Shown: positions 33,154 to 44,580 of the stretch, in pieces
Layout of the letters: every line of letters begins with the position of its first letter
How positions within the stretch are numbered: position 1 is the first letter of the stretch
Source: Megalonaias nervosa
Taxonomy: Eukaryota; Mollusca; Bivalvia; Unionida; Unionidae
DNA: 64,000 nucleotides
Assembly (NCBI GenBank): GCA_016617855.1
Contig: JAECUM010003632.1
Location: 100,615 to 164,614 of the forward strand
Reading direction: 5' to 3'
Position numbers and translations under genes: made by a program
The notes under the pieces: model-generated
Told to the model about the DNA's origin: nothing
What the model saw: the letters and a program-made list of their open reading frames with translations, nothing else
The model's database searches: none

Positions 33154-36100
33154 ATGGAGGGACTAAACCTGCATATCTTGACTATGAACATTAACGGTAT
33201 CACAAACAAAATTGATAGAATTATATTACAAGCTATAAACTATGATATAATCCTAATACAAGAAACACACGGAATGCCTGTGCATGTGGTGATAAAACTA
33301 GAAGATCTTGACGCATTAGTTTTTATCAGTAACCACCCAACTGAAAGTAAAGCTGGGGTGGCAACAATAGCTCGGCGGACCACCAAGGGCTAAACCTGGA
33401 AAATCTTAAAGTACCAAATGAACTACAAGGACGCTTAGTCCATTTAAAATTGAAAAAATGGCATATTTTCAATATATATGTACCGCTGGGAGGCATAAAT
33501 CCAAGGAAAATTAATTTTATTGTTAATTCAAACCGCTATATTCAGCGATATTCTTTAGACTCATGTGTAATAGGAGGTGACTTTAATTGGTTAATGTATG
33601 ACGTAGATAAAAGTGAAAGACTCACGGAATCCGATAAAAGCCTGCATAAATGGATCCGAATATTTTTAAAAACTAATAATTTAACAGAAGTCTTTAGACA
33701 CTTAAATAATAACAGTAGAGAATACATATAAATATGATGATAATAAAGAAAGCCGCTTAGATACCTTTTATGTATCAGAAGGGCAAATTAACACAATCGA
33801 AAAATGTGTGATTATGCAAGAACAAATATCTGACCATAAATTAGTTTTACTTGACCTGTTTTTCATGAACACAATTAAGTGGGAACAGGGTGTGTGGAAA
33901 ATGAACAGTGCTCTCATGATCGACGACGAGTATGTGTTCGCACACTGTTCGCACACACCTGAATAAATTAAAAGAAAATCATACTGGGGATATAATGAAT
34001 GATTGGGAATTGATTAAAATGGAAATTAAACGCATAACAAAGTATTTTAGCAGAACCAAAAAACTTCACAAACAATGGGTTCAAGCAAAATACTTAGAAC
34101 TTATAAATAAAAATGATGCATTAGATGAATCAGAAGATAGAATAATCAAACAACGGGAAAAATTGGAGAAAGAAATAACTCAAGGCAGAAAATTTAGGGC
34201 AGAAAAATTTGGACATTTATATAAAAAGGGTAGGGGACTATACAGAAGAATGGAAATTAAAAGAGGGGAGCAAAAAAGATAGTCTATTAAATTAAACGAT
34301 ATTATCTATAAGGATTAAAAAAAAATATATTTGAATGCGTTAAAAATTATTATGATGATATATAGAACCCAAAATATTGATGAGGATATAATAAACAACT
34401 ATTTACGAGAAACAGATTACAAACAAATACCATTAGATGATAGAGAAAACTGTGACAAATTTATAACTGCAGGAGAAATATTAAAAGCAATAAATAGTCT
34501 TGAAAAAGGTAAATCCCCAGGATCTGATGGTATAACATCAGACTTTTACATTAAGTTTCAACATGAGCTAATAGATATTTTAGAACTACTATACAATAAC
34601 ATACTCTTTAACGGGGATATGCCAAAAAGTCTAAGGGAAGGGATCATTACTTTAATTTATAAAGGGAAAGGGAGACAAAAACGAATTAAAAAATTGGAGA
34701 CCAATAACACTGCTAAATAATGACTACAAAATCCTAAGTAAAATAATAACTAATACAATAAGAAATTGTCTAGATAAAATAACTGATATAAACCAAAGCT
34801 GTTGGGGGATGGGGAGAAACATTATAAATAACGCTATGTCAATATCGGCTATAACTGAATTTTTAAATATTAAAAGGGAGAAGGGAGTCATGTTTCTATT
34901 CGACCAGGAGAAAGCATCTGATCGAATAGAGCATGACTTCTTTTTTAAAACTTTGGAAAAGTGTGGTTTTGGTATAAGTATTATTAACTGGGTTAAGGCC
35001 ATGTATAGTAATATTACGTCTAGAATAATTGTCAATGGAGCCCTTACGGGAGAAATAAATATAAAAAGATCAGATAGACAGGGCTGCCCCCTATCTATGC
35101 TGCTATATGTGAGTGCTATAGAATCCCTGAATATAATATTAATAAGAACACTAACATTCAGGGAATAAAAATACCAAATTTGAAACAAGATTTCAAAACT
35201 ATATTACACGCAGAAGACTGTACTAATTTTACCAGAGACGGATCATCCTTTAAACACGTACAATATGAATTCAGTCAGTTTGGAAAGGCCTCTGGTTCAG
35301 CAATTAACCGTGACAAGACGGAAATCTTATTAATAGGCAACTGGCGGGGCAACCATCCAGGTCCCCCCCCTCCCCAATCTGATAAAGGAACAAGTTAAAG
35401 CATTTGGAATAATATTTGGGAAGAACTCTGCTCACAAAAACTATCGTGAACTACTAATTAAGATAGAAGCGCAAACAGAAATTTGGCAGCACATGAAGAT
35501 CAACTTAATAGACCATATACAGGTTGCTAAAACCTACATATATAGCCAATTGAATTATATAATGAGCATGGTGCAACTAACAGAAGCCATAATCAACGTT
35601 ATTGATATGAAAATAGTGAGCTTTATTTGGAATAATAAAATCCATTATCTACAGAAAAAAACATATGCAGACCGAAAGAAAAAGGAGGGCTAGCTATACC
35701 CAACTTAAGCATAAAACAAAATCTACTATTTTAAATAGGTTTAAACGTTTGAACGACTCTCCCATTTTACCATGGGAAGCAGTTTATATTTATCTATATG
35801 GTTATCTGTGTCGTTTTAACACAGCAATTTACAAAAATAATAAATTAATCAAACTATTACAACCACCAGGGTACAGTAGAAGAATCTATGAATTAATATA
35901 TAAATATAGGGACAACCCAGAGATATGGGATGAAAAAAAGAATATTTATAATGTATTAAATGATATGGCCTCCAAAGAAATACATCAAGTAGAATTTCGA
36001 TACCCTAATCTAAATTGGACAGCAATATGGACAAATTGGGCAGGTATAGGATCAGCCTCCGTACAAGGTAGGCTTTTCCTATACCTGCACAATAAATGGT

Positions 36101-36375
36101 TAACAGGGGAAGCAGCATTTAAGAGACATATTGTAAATTCTATACCGCGCTGTAGACTATGCGGGAACCATATAGATTCAAAAGATCATTTAATACTTAG
36201 GTGTCAAAAAATGGAAAAAGAAAGACAAAAACTAAAGAATAAAATCATTAATAAATATAGTGCAATAAAAGATAAACAACTTCTTTTCACAAATAACATC
36301 GATGATAAAAAGATATATAATGAATTAATAACCTTTATTAACTCCATAATGAAGGTAGCAAGAGAAGATTTTTAA
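33154..36375 (+). pseudogene. LINE ORF2: endonuclease, RT, CCHC; frameshifted
   Basis: The AP-endonuclease entry reads LHILTMNINGITNKIDRI, then IILIQETHG, FNIYVPLGG, CVIGGDFNW and SDHKLVL. RT blocks follow: KGKSPGSDGITSDFYIKF, FLFDQEKASDRIEHDFF, SDRQGCPLSMLLYV and LHAEDCTNF. The C-terminus carries CRLCGNHIDSKDHLILRC (CCHC). Frame changes occur near 33385, 33730, 33930, 34290, 34690, 35175, 35390 and 35690. In the RT active site the usual A-D-D is A-E-D here, whereas LINE copy 3 has HADD. It cannot make a functional protein as it stands. The element is probably dead but structurally complete. Confidence 0.88.
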
Positions 36376-36491
36376 ACAATATCTACATTAAATAACAATA
36401 TACCGTAGAGGTCCTTGTGATTAAATAACAAACTTTTTAAACAAAGACCTCGTATTACACTAATAAAATAGCACCTACACATACAAGATAT

Positions 36492-36590
36492 GGCCTTGCT
36501 GAGAAAAGAGAATCTGATGGTACGATGCCTATGCTACGAGACTCACGTGTGGTAGCACGGATCGTACCGGATCTCCCCAAAAGCAAGGCC
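36492..36590. other. Long nested hairpin in LINE 3' UTR
   Basis: The outer arms ggccttgct (36492-36500) and agcaaggcc (36582-36590) are perfectly complementary. The inner arms ggtacgat...tgctac (36519-36536) and gtagca...atcgtacc (36552-36568) pair with a few mismatches around a short loop containing cacgtg. The structure spans 99 nt within the 3' UTR of LINE copy 1, so it could fold in the RNA. Confidence 0.75.
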
Positions 36591-37199
36591 AGCAACAAGA
36601 ACATCACGAAAACAGAAACACGGAATAAAATTTCAAAATACGAGGTATAAAGATAAATATACACAACATGCACACATTCAACATACAGATACTATCTTCA
36701 ACCTTGTCTACTTATCTTTCCTTCTACTCATACATACAGTAAATTATATTACAGGTTCCATAGACCGGGAAGCACGGCACCGACAACTAAGTCACCGCTG
36801 AACTTCCCGAGTATAACGGAACCACTAATTAAATAACAACTTAATGAATTTGATCCTTTATAGCCCGTCCATACAAAACAAAAGATAACATACAAATTAA
36901 GTTGCACACACACACAGCAAACACAGGGCACTACTGATCCCTGGCAGGATCACTATATGTCAATAAACTCCAAGACCAGTCAGGGTCAAGGAGATATTAA
37001 TACACTAGAATAGGGAGGTGTGCAAACCCTTGATCAAAATTATTTAAAACCGAAATTATAATAAACTTAATTCAAACAAACATCTATACGATGGGAGAAA
37101 ACAAAAACACATAAAATCCTTTAACTTTTGGCACCAGGGGGTCCCTTCTATGATGCAAGTCTGAGAGGGACCACACCAATAACGGAAACTTAAGTTCAG

Positions 37200-38295
37200 C
37201 CACGTTGGTGTAGCGCATATTTGTATTCCATTGGATTACTTACAAAGATCTCACAGGTATAAAATCTTAGTTTTTGTATTAGATATTATACTGTTAAATT
37301 CTTTACCATTGTTTATATTGTACAGAATTTCATCTTGTCTACCCTTTGTATTTTTTGCATTTTTGAGCAAGTATTTACTTGAAATAAATAGTGGTAGTTC
37401 TTTGCTTAAAGATGGCCGGTCCTTCTCAGAGCAAGCTGAAAGGAGGGAAAATTAGAACCTATTTCCCTACAGACCTGCAAACTACTGAGCAAGGGAGAAT
37501 TCTACTTGCCTACATAGCTCCAGGGTGTCAAGTGTTGGATTTGTCCAATTTCTCGGAAGCGGAAAGACCTCGTCCAGCCGAAATCCTACGATATCTGGTG
37601 TCTAGGGGCGCTAAAACTGAAAATATTCAAGGTCTGCAAAATGGAGGAAGAGGATTATACTTTTTATTTGCCAATGGAGGCAAGCCGCTCTACAAAAACA
37701 ACCAGTCCATGGAGATTAGAGGCAAGGCAGTTAACATTTACGCTCCCCCACCCTTAATTAAAACTCTGGGAGAGAAGTCAGTAGAGACCCATTTCTCAGG
37801 ACTACCCTTGGAAGTACCACTAACGGAGATAGTGGCAAAAATAGAGACGAAGTTTGCAGTTAAGACAATCAGATCACAAATGGTAACATTTTGGGGTTTC
37901 CCTACAGCCTTTACGGGGATAAGAATAATTACACTGTCCGAAGAAGATGCAATAAAGATCCCAGCCTACTTCTACGTTCTTGGGTTCCTAATCAAATCAT
38001 GGTACCGAGGATGTCAATACCATCGACCATGCCATAAATGTGGGAACCTAGGACACTTGCCGAGGGATTGCCAGAATCAAGTGATCCCGCAAAACACCCC
38101 CCTCCCCAACTCCTATGCGGCAGCAGCCAAGAAAGACCAAGTAGTGGATGAAACAACTGAAACAATGTTACAAGAAGTTCCAGAGCCGACAGAGGAGAAA
38201 TCTGGAAAAATAGAAGAAGCAAATAATTCCCTCTCATCGGATAGTCAAGCACTGAGCACAGGAACCAATACGCAGGATGCGGAAAAATGGGAAGA
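37200..38295 (+). mobile_element. Tx1/L1-like LINE copy 2, truncated
   Basis: A short 5' UTR matches copy 1 ('ggattacttac...ctcacaggtat' against 'ggattattgg...ttcacaagg'). Only ORF1 follows before a CR1/L2-like element enters at about 38295. No matching continuation of this copy is seen beyond the insertion and gap. Confidence 0.65.
37412..38294 (+). pseudogene. LINE ORF1 copy 2, interrupted
   Basis: From MAGPSQSKLKGGKIRTYF the frame stays open for about 294 codons and aligns with the ORF1 at 31654. Shared blocks are PGCQV, GLQNGGRGLYFLFANGG, HFSGLPLEVPLTEI and the CCHC knuckle CHKCGNLGHLPRDC. It ends where an (ATA)n tract begins, the 3' tail of an inserted LINE on the other strand. The basic C-terminal third is missing. 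Divergence from copy 1 is considerable, so this is a different subfamily member rather than a recent duplicate. Confidence 0.85.
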
Positions 38296-39180
38296 TAATA
38301 ATAATAATAATAATAATGAGGACTTTGTATAGCGCCTAATCTTTAGAAGCTCTAAGCGCTTTACAACATTTGACAAAACTTAAAAAACATATATAATGAT
38401 ATGATTACAAAAATAAAAACAAACACCACGAAATTAGAAAACAGAAAATATGCTGTAAATATTTAATGTAAGGAAACATTATTAGGTCTTTAAGTCTGTT
38501 ATTGCAGTTGAAATAGGTGAGTTTTAAGAGCGCTCTTGAATGAGATCACTGTGTCTTTGTGTCTAAGTGCAGTGGGCAATTCGTTCCACGTTGCTGGGCC
38601 CTGGTATGCAAGAGAGCGTTGTCCATATGATTTCATCTTCATAGTGGGAATGATGAGAATACGAGTGTCAGAAGAGGAGCGTAAGCATCTTGCAGGTGTG
38701 TACACATGGGTGAGGTCAGATAGGTATGTTGGACTGGAGCCCGTCAGTGAAACGTAGCACAGAACAAATTTTGTGTTTAATTCTGGATCGTACGGTTAGC
38801 CAGTGTAGGGTACAGAGCAGGGGAGAGGCGTGCTCTGATCGTGGTACTCTAAGGATGATTCGAGCAGCTGTATTTTGAACTTTTTGTAGTTTCTGAAGTA
38901 GATATTGAGACGAACCAGACAGAATTGAGTTACAATAGTCCAGTCTTGAAAGTACTAAGGAACACACAAGTGTTTTAGTGGCATCAACTGAAAGATACTT
39001 GCGAATGGGGCTGATTCGTCTCAGCTCAAGATATGCAGCCTTGCATATGTTCATGACATGTTGGTGCAACGAGAGTACTGTCGAGAGTGACACCGAGGTT
39101 TCGTACTGACTGTGTGAATTTAATGTTGGTGTTGCTGATATTTATTGTCTGAGGTAAATGATGTGAATGAGAAAGTCTTT
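38296..39180 (-). pseudogene. CR1/L2-like LINE 3' part, inserted in ORF1
   Basis: Minus-strand frames read AAYLELRRISPIRKYLS, LVLSRLDYCNSILSGSSQYL, VQNTAARIILRVPR and LHWLTVRSRIKHKI. After a gap they read VYTPARCLRSSSDTRIL and YQGPATWNELPTALRH, ending SALKTHLFQLQ-stop at 38499. This is the C-terminal RT region of CR1/L2-type LINEs. The 3' UTR ends in (ATT)n on the minus strand (38296-38318), typical of these families. The right end is cut by an assembly gap. Confidence 0.85.
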
Positions 39181-39200
39181 NNNNNNNNNNNNNNNNNNNN
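39181..39200. other. Assembly gap (20 N)
   Basis: Twenty unresolved bases separate two near-identical CR1/L2-like segments. The length is probably nominal. Confidence 0.99.
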
Positions 39201-39655
39201 CTGTGTCTTTGTGTCTAAGTGCAGTGGGCAATTCGTTCCACATTGCTGGGCCCTGGTATGCAAAAGAGCGTTGTCCATATGATTTCATCTTCATAGTGTG
39301 AATAATGAGAATACGAGTGTCAGAAGAGGAGTGTAAGCATCTTGCAGATGTGTACACATGGGTGAGGTCAGATAAGTATGTTGGACTGGAGCCCGTCAGT
39401 GAAACGTAGCACAGAACAAATTTTGTGTTTAATTCTGGATCGTACGGTTAGCCAGTGTAGGGTACAGAGCAGGGGAGAGGCGTGCTCTGATCGTGGTACA
39501 CTAAGGATGATTCGAGCAGCTGTATTTTGAACTTTTTGTAGTTTCTGAAGTAGATATTGAGACGAACCAGACAGAATTGAGTTACAATAGTCCAATCTTG
39601 AAAGTACTAAGGAACACACAAGTGTTTTAGTGGCATCAACTGAAAGATACTTGCC
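39201..39655 (-). pseudogene. Near-identical second copy of CR1/L2-like tail
   Basis: It repeats about 38549-39003 with only a few differences in ~455 bp (for example 'cacattgctgg' for 'cacgttgctgg', 'gtggtacac' for 'gtggtactc'). Similarity ends abruptly at 'agatacttgc'. The combination with the adjacent N gap suggests a haplotype or scaffolding duplication rather than two independent insertions. Confidence 0.8.
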
Positions 39656-40180
39656 AGTTTTTACCAGTAAAACGGTGCATATGGGTATTGCAGTCTTGGT
39701 TAGGACAGGTTTGTTTGGTCAGAGGTGTGTTGTATCGCTTGTGACTTAACTATGGCCATGTTTTGATGACAGTCCGATGTCTTTGTTGCTTTGGGTCAAC
39801 TTGATTTTAAATATGTTTCCTTTAATGGTAACCAAGGTTAATAATATGCTTGAACAATAAGTTAAAGACAAACCAATTTTCTGCTCACATCGCCATAACG
39901 TTCTTTCAAGCAGGCCAAGACTATTCATAGTAAATTAATTTGGGTTACCTTCTGCTTTTTCCTTGCATTAACATAAAAAAGGTCCTACTTATTTTGACTG
40001 GCATTTCATTCTAATGTTATCAGTACAATAGAAATAGGCAAATCATAGGTGAAGCGAACGCTTCAATCATACAGGTCGAACCTAGCGACTGATATAGTTC
40101 ATCTACTGGCTTGGAAGTTGACTATATAGTGGAGGGCTACACGTGAAGAATAGGCAAATCTCTGCTACTTTCGTGTTAGT
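39656..40180. other. Stretch of unknown origin between LINEs
   Basis: Nothing recognised. Its left edge is the breakpoint of the repeated CR1/L2-like tail and its right edge runs into LINE copy 3. Confidence 0.35.
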
Positions 40181-40858
40181 TTCTAACAGTACTTGCTGTG
40201 TTGAAGAACCTTGTAGGATAAAGAAAAGGAAATCCCGCCAGAAAAAGTGAAAAAAAAAAGAAGAATCGACCATCATTGACACAAAAGAACCATTAAGCGA
40301 CATGGAAGAAGACATGGACGATACCAAGGACAAGGACAACGACGGACAAGGACAACTGACGGAAACTGAAAACGACACAATGGAGATAAATGACAAAGGA
40401 AATGAAACAGAAGAGAGAAATGACGAAACAAATGAGACAAATGAAACAAAATATGGAAGATGGAGGGGAGGGAGTAGCCCCCCCCCCCATCAAAATCAAA
40501 ATTAAAATAATTTAAAATCAAAATTAAAATATAGATAAGTTTGAATATATAACATAATAACTTTTTAAAACAAGAATGCGGCAACCTGGTGGAAAAACAA
40601 AAATTAAAGGAAAGAACTTCCGAATAGCGTCTGTAAACACAAATAGAATGGATAAAGAAAAAGCACAAAAATTCAAGAAAACAAAAATTATGATATGATA
40701 CTACTACAAGAAACTCACAACTGCTTATCAAAAGAAATAATTTCCTTTATAGAGAAGAATTTAAATGCAATAGTGATTATACATAATTATAAAAGGAGGA
40801 CACAAGAGGAGGAGTAGTTACAATAATTAAAAATAGGAGAGATATAAATTGGGAGAGT

Positions 40859-41166
40859 GATTTGGATTTTAACGTATCTTTAACAACTTTTTAGTCATAT
40901 CGCTACGATGTCTGCAGTGTGGCAGTTTATAGTGATGTCTAGCACTGGGGCATCATGCCGCAGACATGTAGCATGATGTCCCGCCTAGTCACATTATCCT
41001 GACACCAGGCCGACCAGTCCTAACACTAACCTCTTAATGCTGAGCGTCAAGCGAGGCAGCAGTTAGTACGATTCTTCTAAGTCTTTGATATGACTCGGCT
41101 GGGGACCGAACCCACGACCTCCCTCATCCGAGGCGGACGCTCTAACCACTAGGCCACCGGAGCGGC
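40859..41166 (-). mobile_element. Second tRNA-derived SINE, nested in LINE, perfect TSD
   Basis: Same family and orientation as 21072-21387. The A box is TGGCCTAGTGGTTAGAGC, the B box GGTTCGGTCCC, and the core contains ggactggtcggcctggtgtc. Perfect 12-bp duplications aaattgggagag lie at 40847-40858 and 41167-41178. The interrupted endonuclease frame can be followed from one side to the other, which dates the SINE after the LINE. Confidence 0.92.
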
Positions 41167-43521
41167 AAATTGGGAGAGAATAGAAGTGTTTTTTTTTTTT
41201 TTGTTTTTTTTGGTAGGGGAGGTTGTTACATATAGTGATAAATAAAACCCATATATTAAATGTATACTTCCCGGCCAACAAGTATAAAAAAACAGCAATT
41301 TATAGAAAACCTACATAAGTATCTAAGCGATTACACAATGGAAAATGTAATAATGGGGGTGGGTGGTGGTGGACTTTAACTGGGTAGGGGAAAATGTCGA
41401 CAGAATAGGAAACTTATCAAATGATTTAATTTGAATAAGCATAAATTAGTGGATATATATAGAAGACTGAATATTTTAAAGACAATGCACGTACGAATAT
41501 AAAGACGGACGAGGAAGTAGACTTGACAGATTTTATGACATCAACTTTGATAAAGGAATATAGTAAGTGCAGAAGTAACGGAGACAAATTTCAGATCAAA
41601 TTATAAATGTAGAATTTGTTACAAAAAGCAAAATGGGGAAGAGGGGTATGGAAGATGAATAATAAAATTCTATAGGAAGATGAATTAATAGGAATAATAA
41701 GGGAAGAAATAAACAAATTTCAACAGAAAGATAAGGATATAATAATAGAGTAGGATAATTAAAAAAAAAAACTGAAGACAAAAGCAATACAATTTTCACA
41801 AATAAGAAAAGAATTACAAAAAATGGAGAAAGAAGAGATAAAAAAAACAAATGGAAAAAGCAAATACGGAATAAAGAGGCAAAATTAAAAGAAAGAATGG
41901 TGGAAATTTTAGAAGAAAATAAAGGAAGAGAGATTAGGGCGGGAAAATTCACCAATATCTATAAAAAAAAAAATGCCCAAAGATTATATATGTGAGAAGA
42001 ATTAAGGAGGGGGGTGGGGGAGCATATAGAGCAACTAAGAGACAAAAAGAATATATTGATAAAAAGAAAGAAATAATGGATTATATTAGGGAATACTATA
42101 AGGAACTTTATATATCGCAGAAAATCGACCCAAATATTATAAACAATTATTTAGGGGAAAAAATTGTGAAAAAATAACATCAGAACATATGGGTATATGT
42201 GATGCATTTATTTCAATGGAAGAAATCCAAAGCACAATAAAACAATTAGCGAAAGGGAAAACCCCAGGAGAGATGGACTCACTGCCGAATTCTATCAGAA
42301 ATTCCAAAGTGATTTATCGCCGACTCTCGAAAACTTATATAATAACATTCTATTATGAAACGAATCAATGTCAAAATCTATGAGGGAAGGGATAATTACT
42401 TTAATATACAAAGGGAAGGGGGACAGGGACGATTTAAAAAACTGGAGGCCCATCTCCCTCCTAAATATTGATTACAAAATTTTAAGTAGGACCCTAGCTA
42501 ATAGAGTAAAAAAGAGCATTGAAAAAAAATAATGTCAACCAAACGTGTGGGGCAAAAGGAAGATACATCCAAAATAACAGATTAAACATAAGGACAGTGA
42601 TTGACTATTTACAGGAAACAGGCCAGAAAGGCGCCATGGTGCTTTTCGATCAAGAAAGCCTTTGATAGAACATAACGTAACTACATAGGGAAAGTTTTGG
42701 AAAAATTTGGCTTCGGGATTTTTTTCCGAAGATGGACTAAAATCCTGTATAACCAAATAACTGCAAGAGTACAGGCTAATGGGACGAGCACGGAAGAATT
42801 TGAAATACAAAGATCAGTGAGGCAGGGTTGCCCATTATCAATGCTATTATATGTCATAGCAATTGAAATCCTAAGTATCAAGATAAGAACCAATGAGAAA
42901 ATTGAAGGAATAAAAATCCCCAATTTGAAGGAAGAATTTAAAATGCTCCAGCATGCGGATGATTGTACCAACTTTATAAAAGACCCAAATTCCTTTAGAC
43001 ACCTTGAAAAGGAATATGAATCCTTTGGAAAAGCCTCGGGATCTAAAATAAATCATGACAAAACCGAAACATTCAAAATAGGGAACTGGAGGGGGAACCA
43101 CCCCTGTTTACCTCCCCAGCAAGTGAAAGATAAGGTGAAAGCATTAGGAATCTATTTTGGGAAAAAAGAGGAAGAAGAAAACTACAAAAATATAAAAAGG
43201 AAAAAAATGAAAATATTGAAATCTGGGCACTGACGCCACTATGCATAATGGAGAGCGTACAAATCGCAAAAACGTACTTTTATTGCAATATAAACTATAT
43301 GCTAAAGTCTATTGATATTAATAATAAATTATCGAATAAATTAGACAATGAAATCATCAATTACATCTGGGGATATAAGACCCATTACCTGAATAAAGAA
43401 ACTATATAGAGCAAATTGGGGTGGGGGGTAGCACTGCCGAGCCCAATTATAATCAAGTGTGGTAATATATTAAATAGGGTACAAATGATTAACGCGGAAC
43501 CTATAATGCCGTGGGAAGCAC

Positions 43522-43524
<3 letters not shown>

Positions 43525-43587
<63 letters not shown>
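43525..43587. repeat. (TA)n microsatellite in LINE ORF2
   Basis: About 31 TA units follow codons for PWEALLYIY. The homologous site in LINE copy 1 has 'tatatttatctatatgg' (codons YIYLYG), a plausible seed for expansion. Confidence 0.95.
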
Positions 43588-43590
<3 letters not shown>

Positions 43591-44194
43591 TTCGGCTTCA
43601 CCGTAAGAAATATAGACATATACAAAAACAACTCCGTAAGTAAAAACTTAGAAGTACCAAGGAAATTTAGGGGTATTAAGGAATTAGTTAAATATAGGGA
43701 TGAAAAAGAACTGGGGGGGGGGGGGGTAATAAGTATAAAACCTACGAATGGATAAGGGAGGATATTACTAAAACATAAGTACTAAAGTTGAAAATGAGAA
43801 CTGGGGGGTAAAATGGGAAATTACATGGGGGCACTGGGCCACCATAAAGACCCTAAAGATACAAAGTTTAATTTTTAAATATTTACACAGTGCGTGGCTT
43901 ACAGGAGATTTGGCTCTGAAGAGGCATATGATAAGAAAGATCCCAAACTGCCCTATGTGTAAACAAAAAGCTTATACTAAAAGCCATGCTATTTTAGACT
44001 GTGACAAACGAAAATTAGATAGGATTAACTTTATGGAAATAACTAAGAAGGAAAAGTACCGAAGGAGTATGTTGATGCACCTAGATGGCAATTTTGATAA
44101 ACAACCCTAATAAAGATAACATAATGTATTATATCTACAATGATGACCTGTGGTCAAGTAATTTCAATGAAAAAGTAAAAAAGTAAATGATATA

Positions 44195-44580
44195 TGGGGC
44201 CATACGGGGAGGGGGGAAGATGGGAGCGGGAGCTTCGGTTTACAGCCCAAGTAGGGGTATGTATCAGCCTAAGTGTGGGCTGGAGATCCGCCCTCATCTA
44301 CCAACTCGGGGAAACCAACAAACCATGCCGTATAGTGTATGTATTTTAAATTGAACCTTGAAATGGTTAAATTTGAAATAAAAATGAATAGAATATATAC
44401 TCCTTCGTCCTACATATCATAATTAAAATAAATTACAAAAATGACAGATGAGTCAAATGGAGGGGGGAGATGGGGGGGAGCTTCGGTTTACAACCCAAGT
44501 AGGGGTATGTACCAGCCTAAGCGCGGGCTGGAGCCCCAACCTCATCTCTCACCTCCGAAACACCAACAAATTTGACCCTA
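44195..44580. repeat. Two-copy structured repeat in LINE 3' region
   Basis: Two segments about 250 bp apart (from about 44205 and 44455) share 'gggagcttcggtttaca' (first copy cgggagcttcggtttaca), then 'cccaagtaggggtatgta', then a hairpin ccagcc-taagcgcg-ggctgg (second copy 44512-44531). The spacer between them is AT-rich. No coding. Confidence 0.75.

Larger units (their letters stand above)
31200..37060 (+). mobile_element. Tx1/L1-like LINE copy 1, nearly full length
   Basis: It has a 5' UTR (with TGACGTCA at 31306 and a TATA-like 'ctatatagg' at 31319), ORF1 (31654-33039), a 114-bp gap, ORF2 (33154-36375, broken) and a long 3' UTR. Zinc-knuckle ORF1, an AP-type endonuclease, RT and a terminal CCHC motif define the L1/Tx1 type. 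The 3' UTR segment 'agcaaacacagg...' (36917 on) is shared with LINE copy 3 near 45465, which helps place the 3' end at about 37.06 kb. The exact 5' end is uncertain. Confidence 0.75.
40577..44110 (+). pseudogene. LINE copy 3 ORF2 remnant
   Basis: In order, across many frame changes, one can read FRIASVNTNRMDKEKAQKF and YDMILLQETHN (endonuclease). After the SINE come HILNVYFPANK, EGIITLIYKGKGD, NWRPISLLNIDYKILSR, MVLFDQE, RQGCPLSMLLYVIAIEI and LQHADDCTNF (RT active site with both Asp intact). The copy ends with CPMCKQKAYTKSHAILDC, the terminal CCHC. The central piece 42697-43233 stays open for 178 codons. A (TA)n expansion at about 43525-43587 breaks the C-terminal region. Order and motifs parallel ORF2 at 33154, but the proteins are only moderately similar, so this is a related family. 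Confidence 0.82.

Noticed and set aside
40273..40731. Minus-strand 152-codon frame rich in Ser, Phe and Leu
   Set aside because: Antisense of a charged ORF1 tail and homopolymers in LINE copy 3; no motif.
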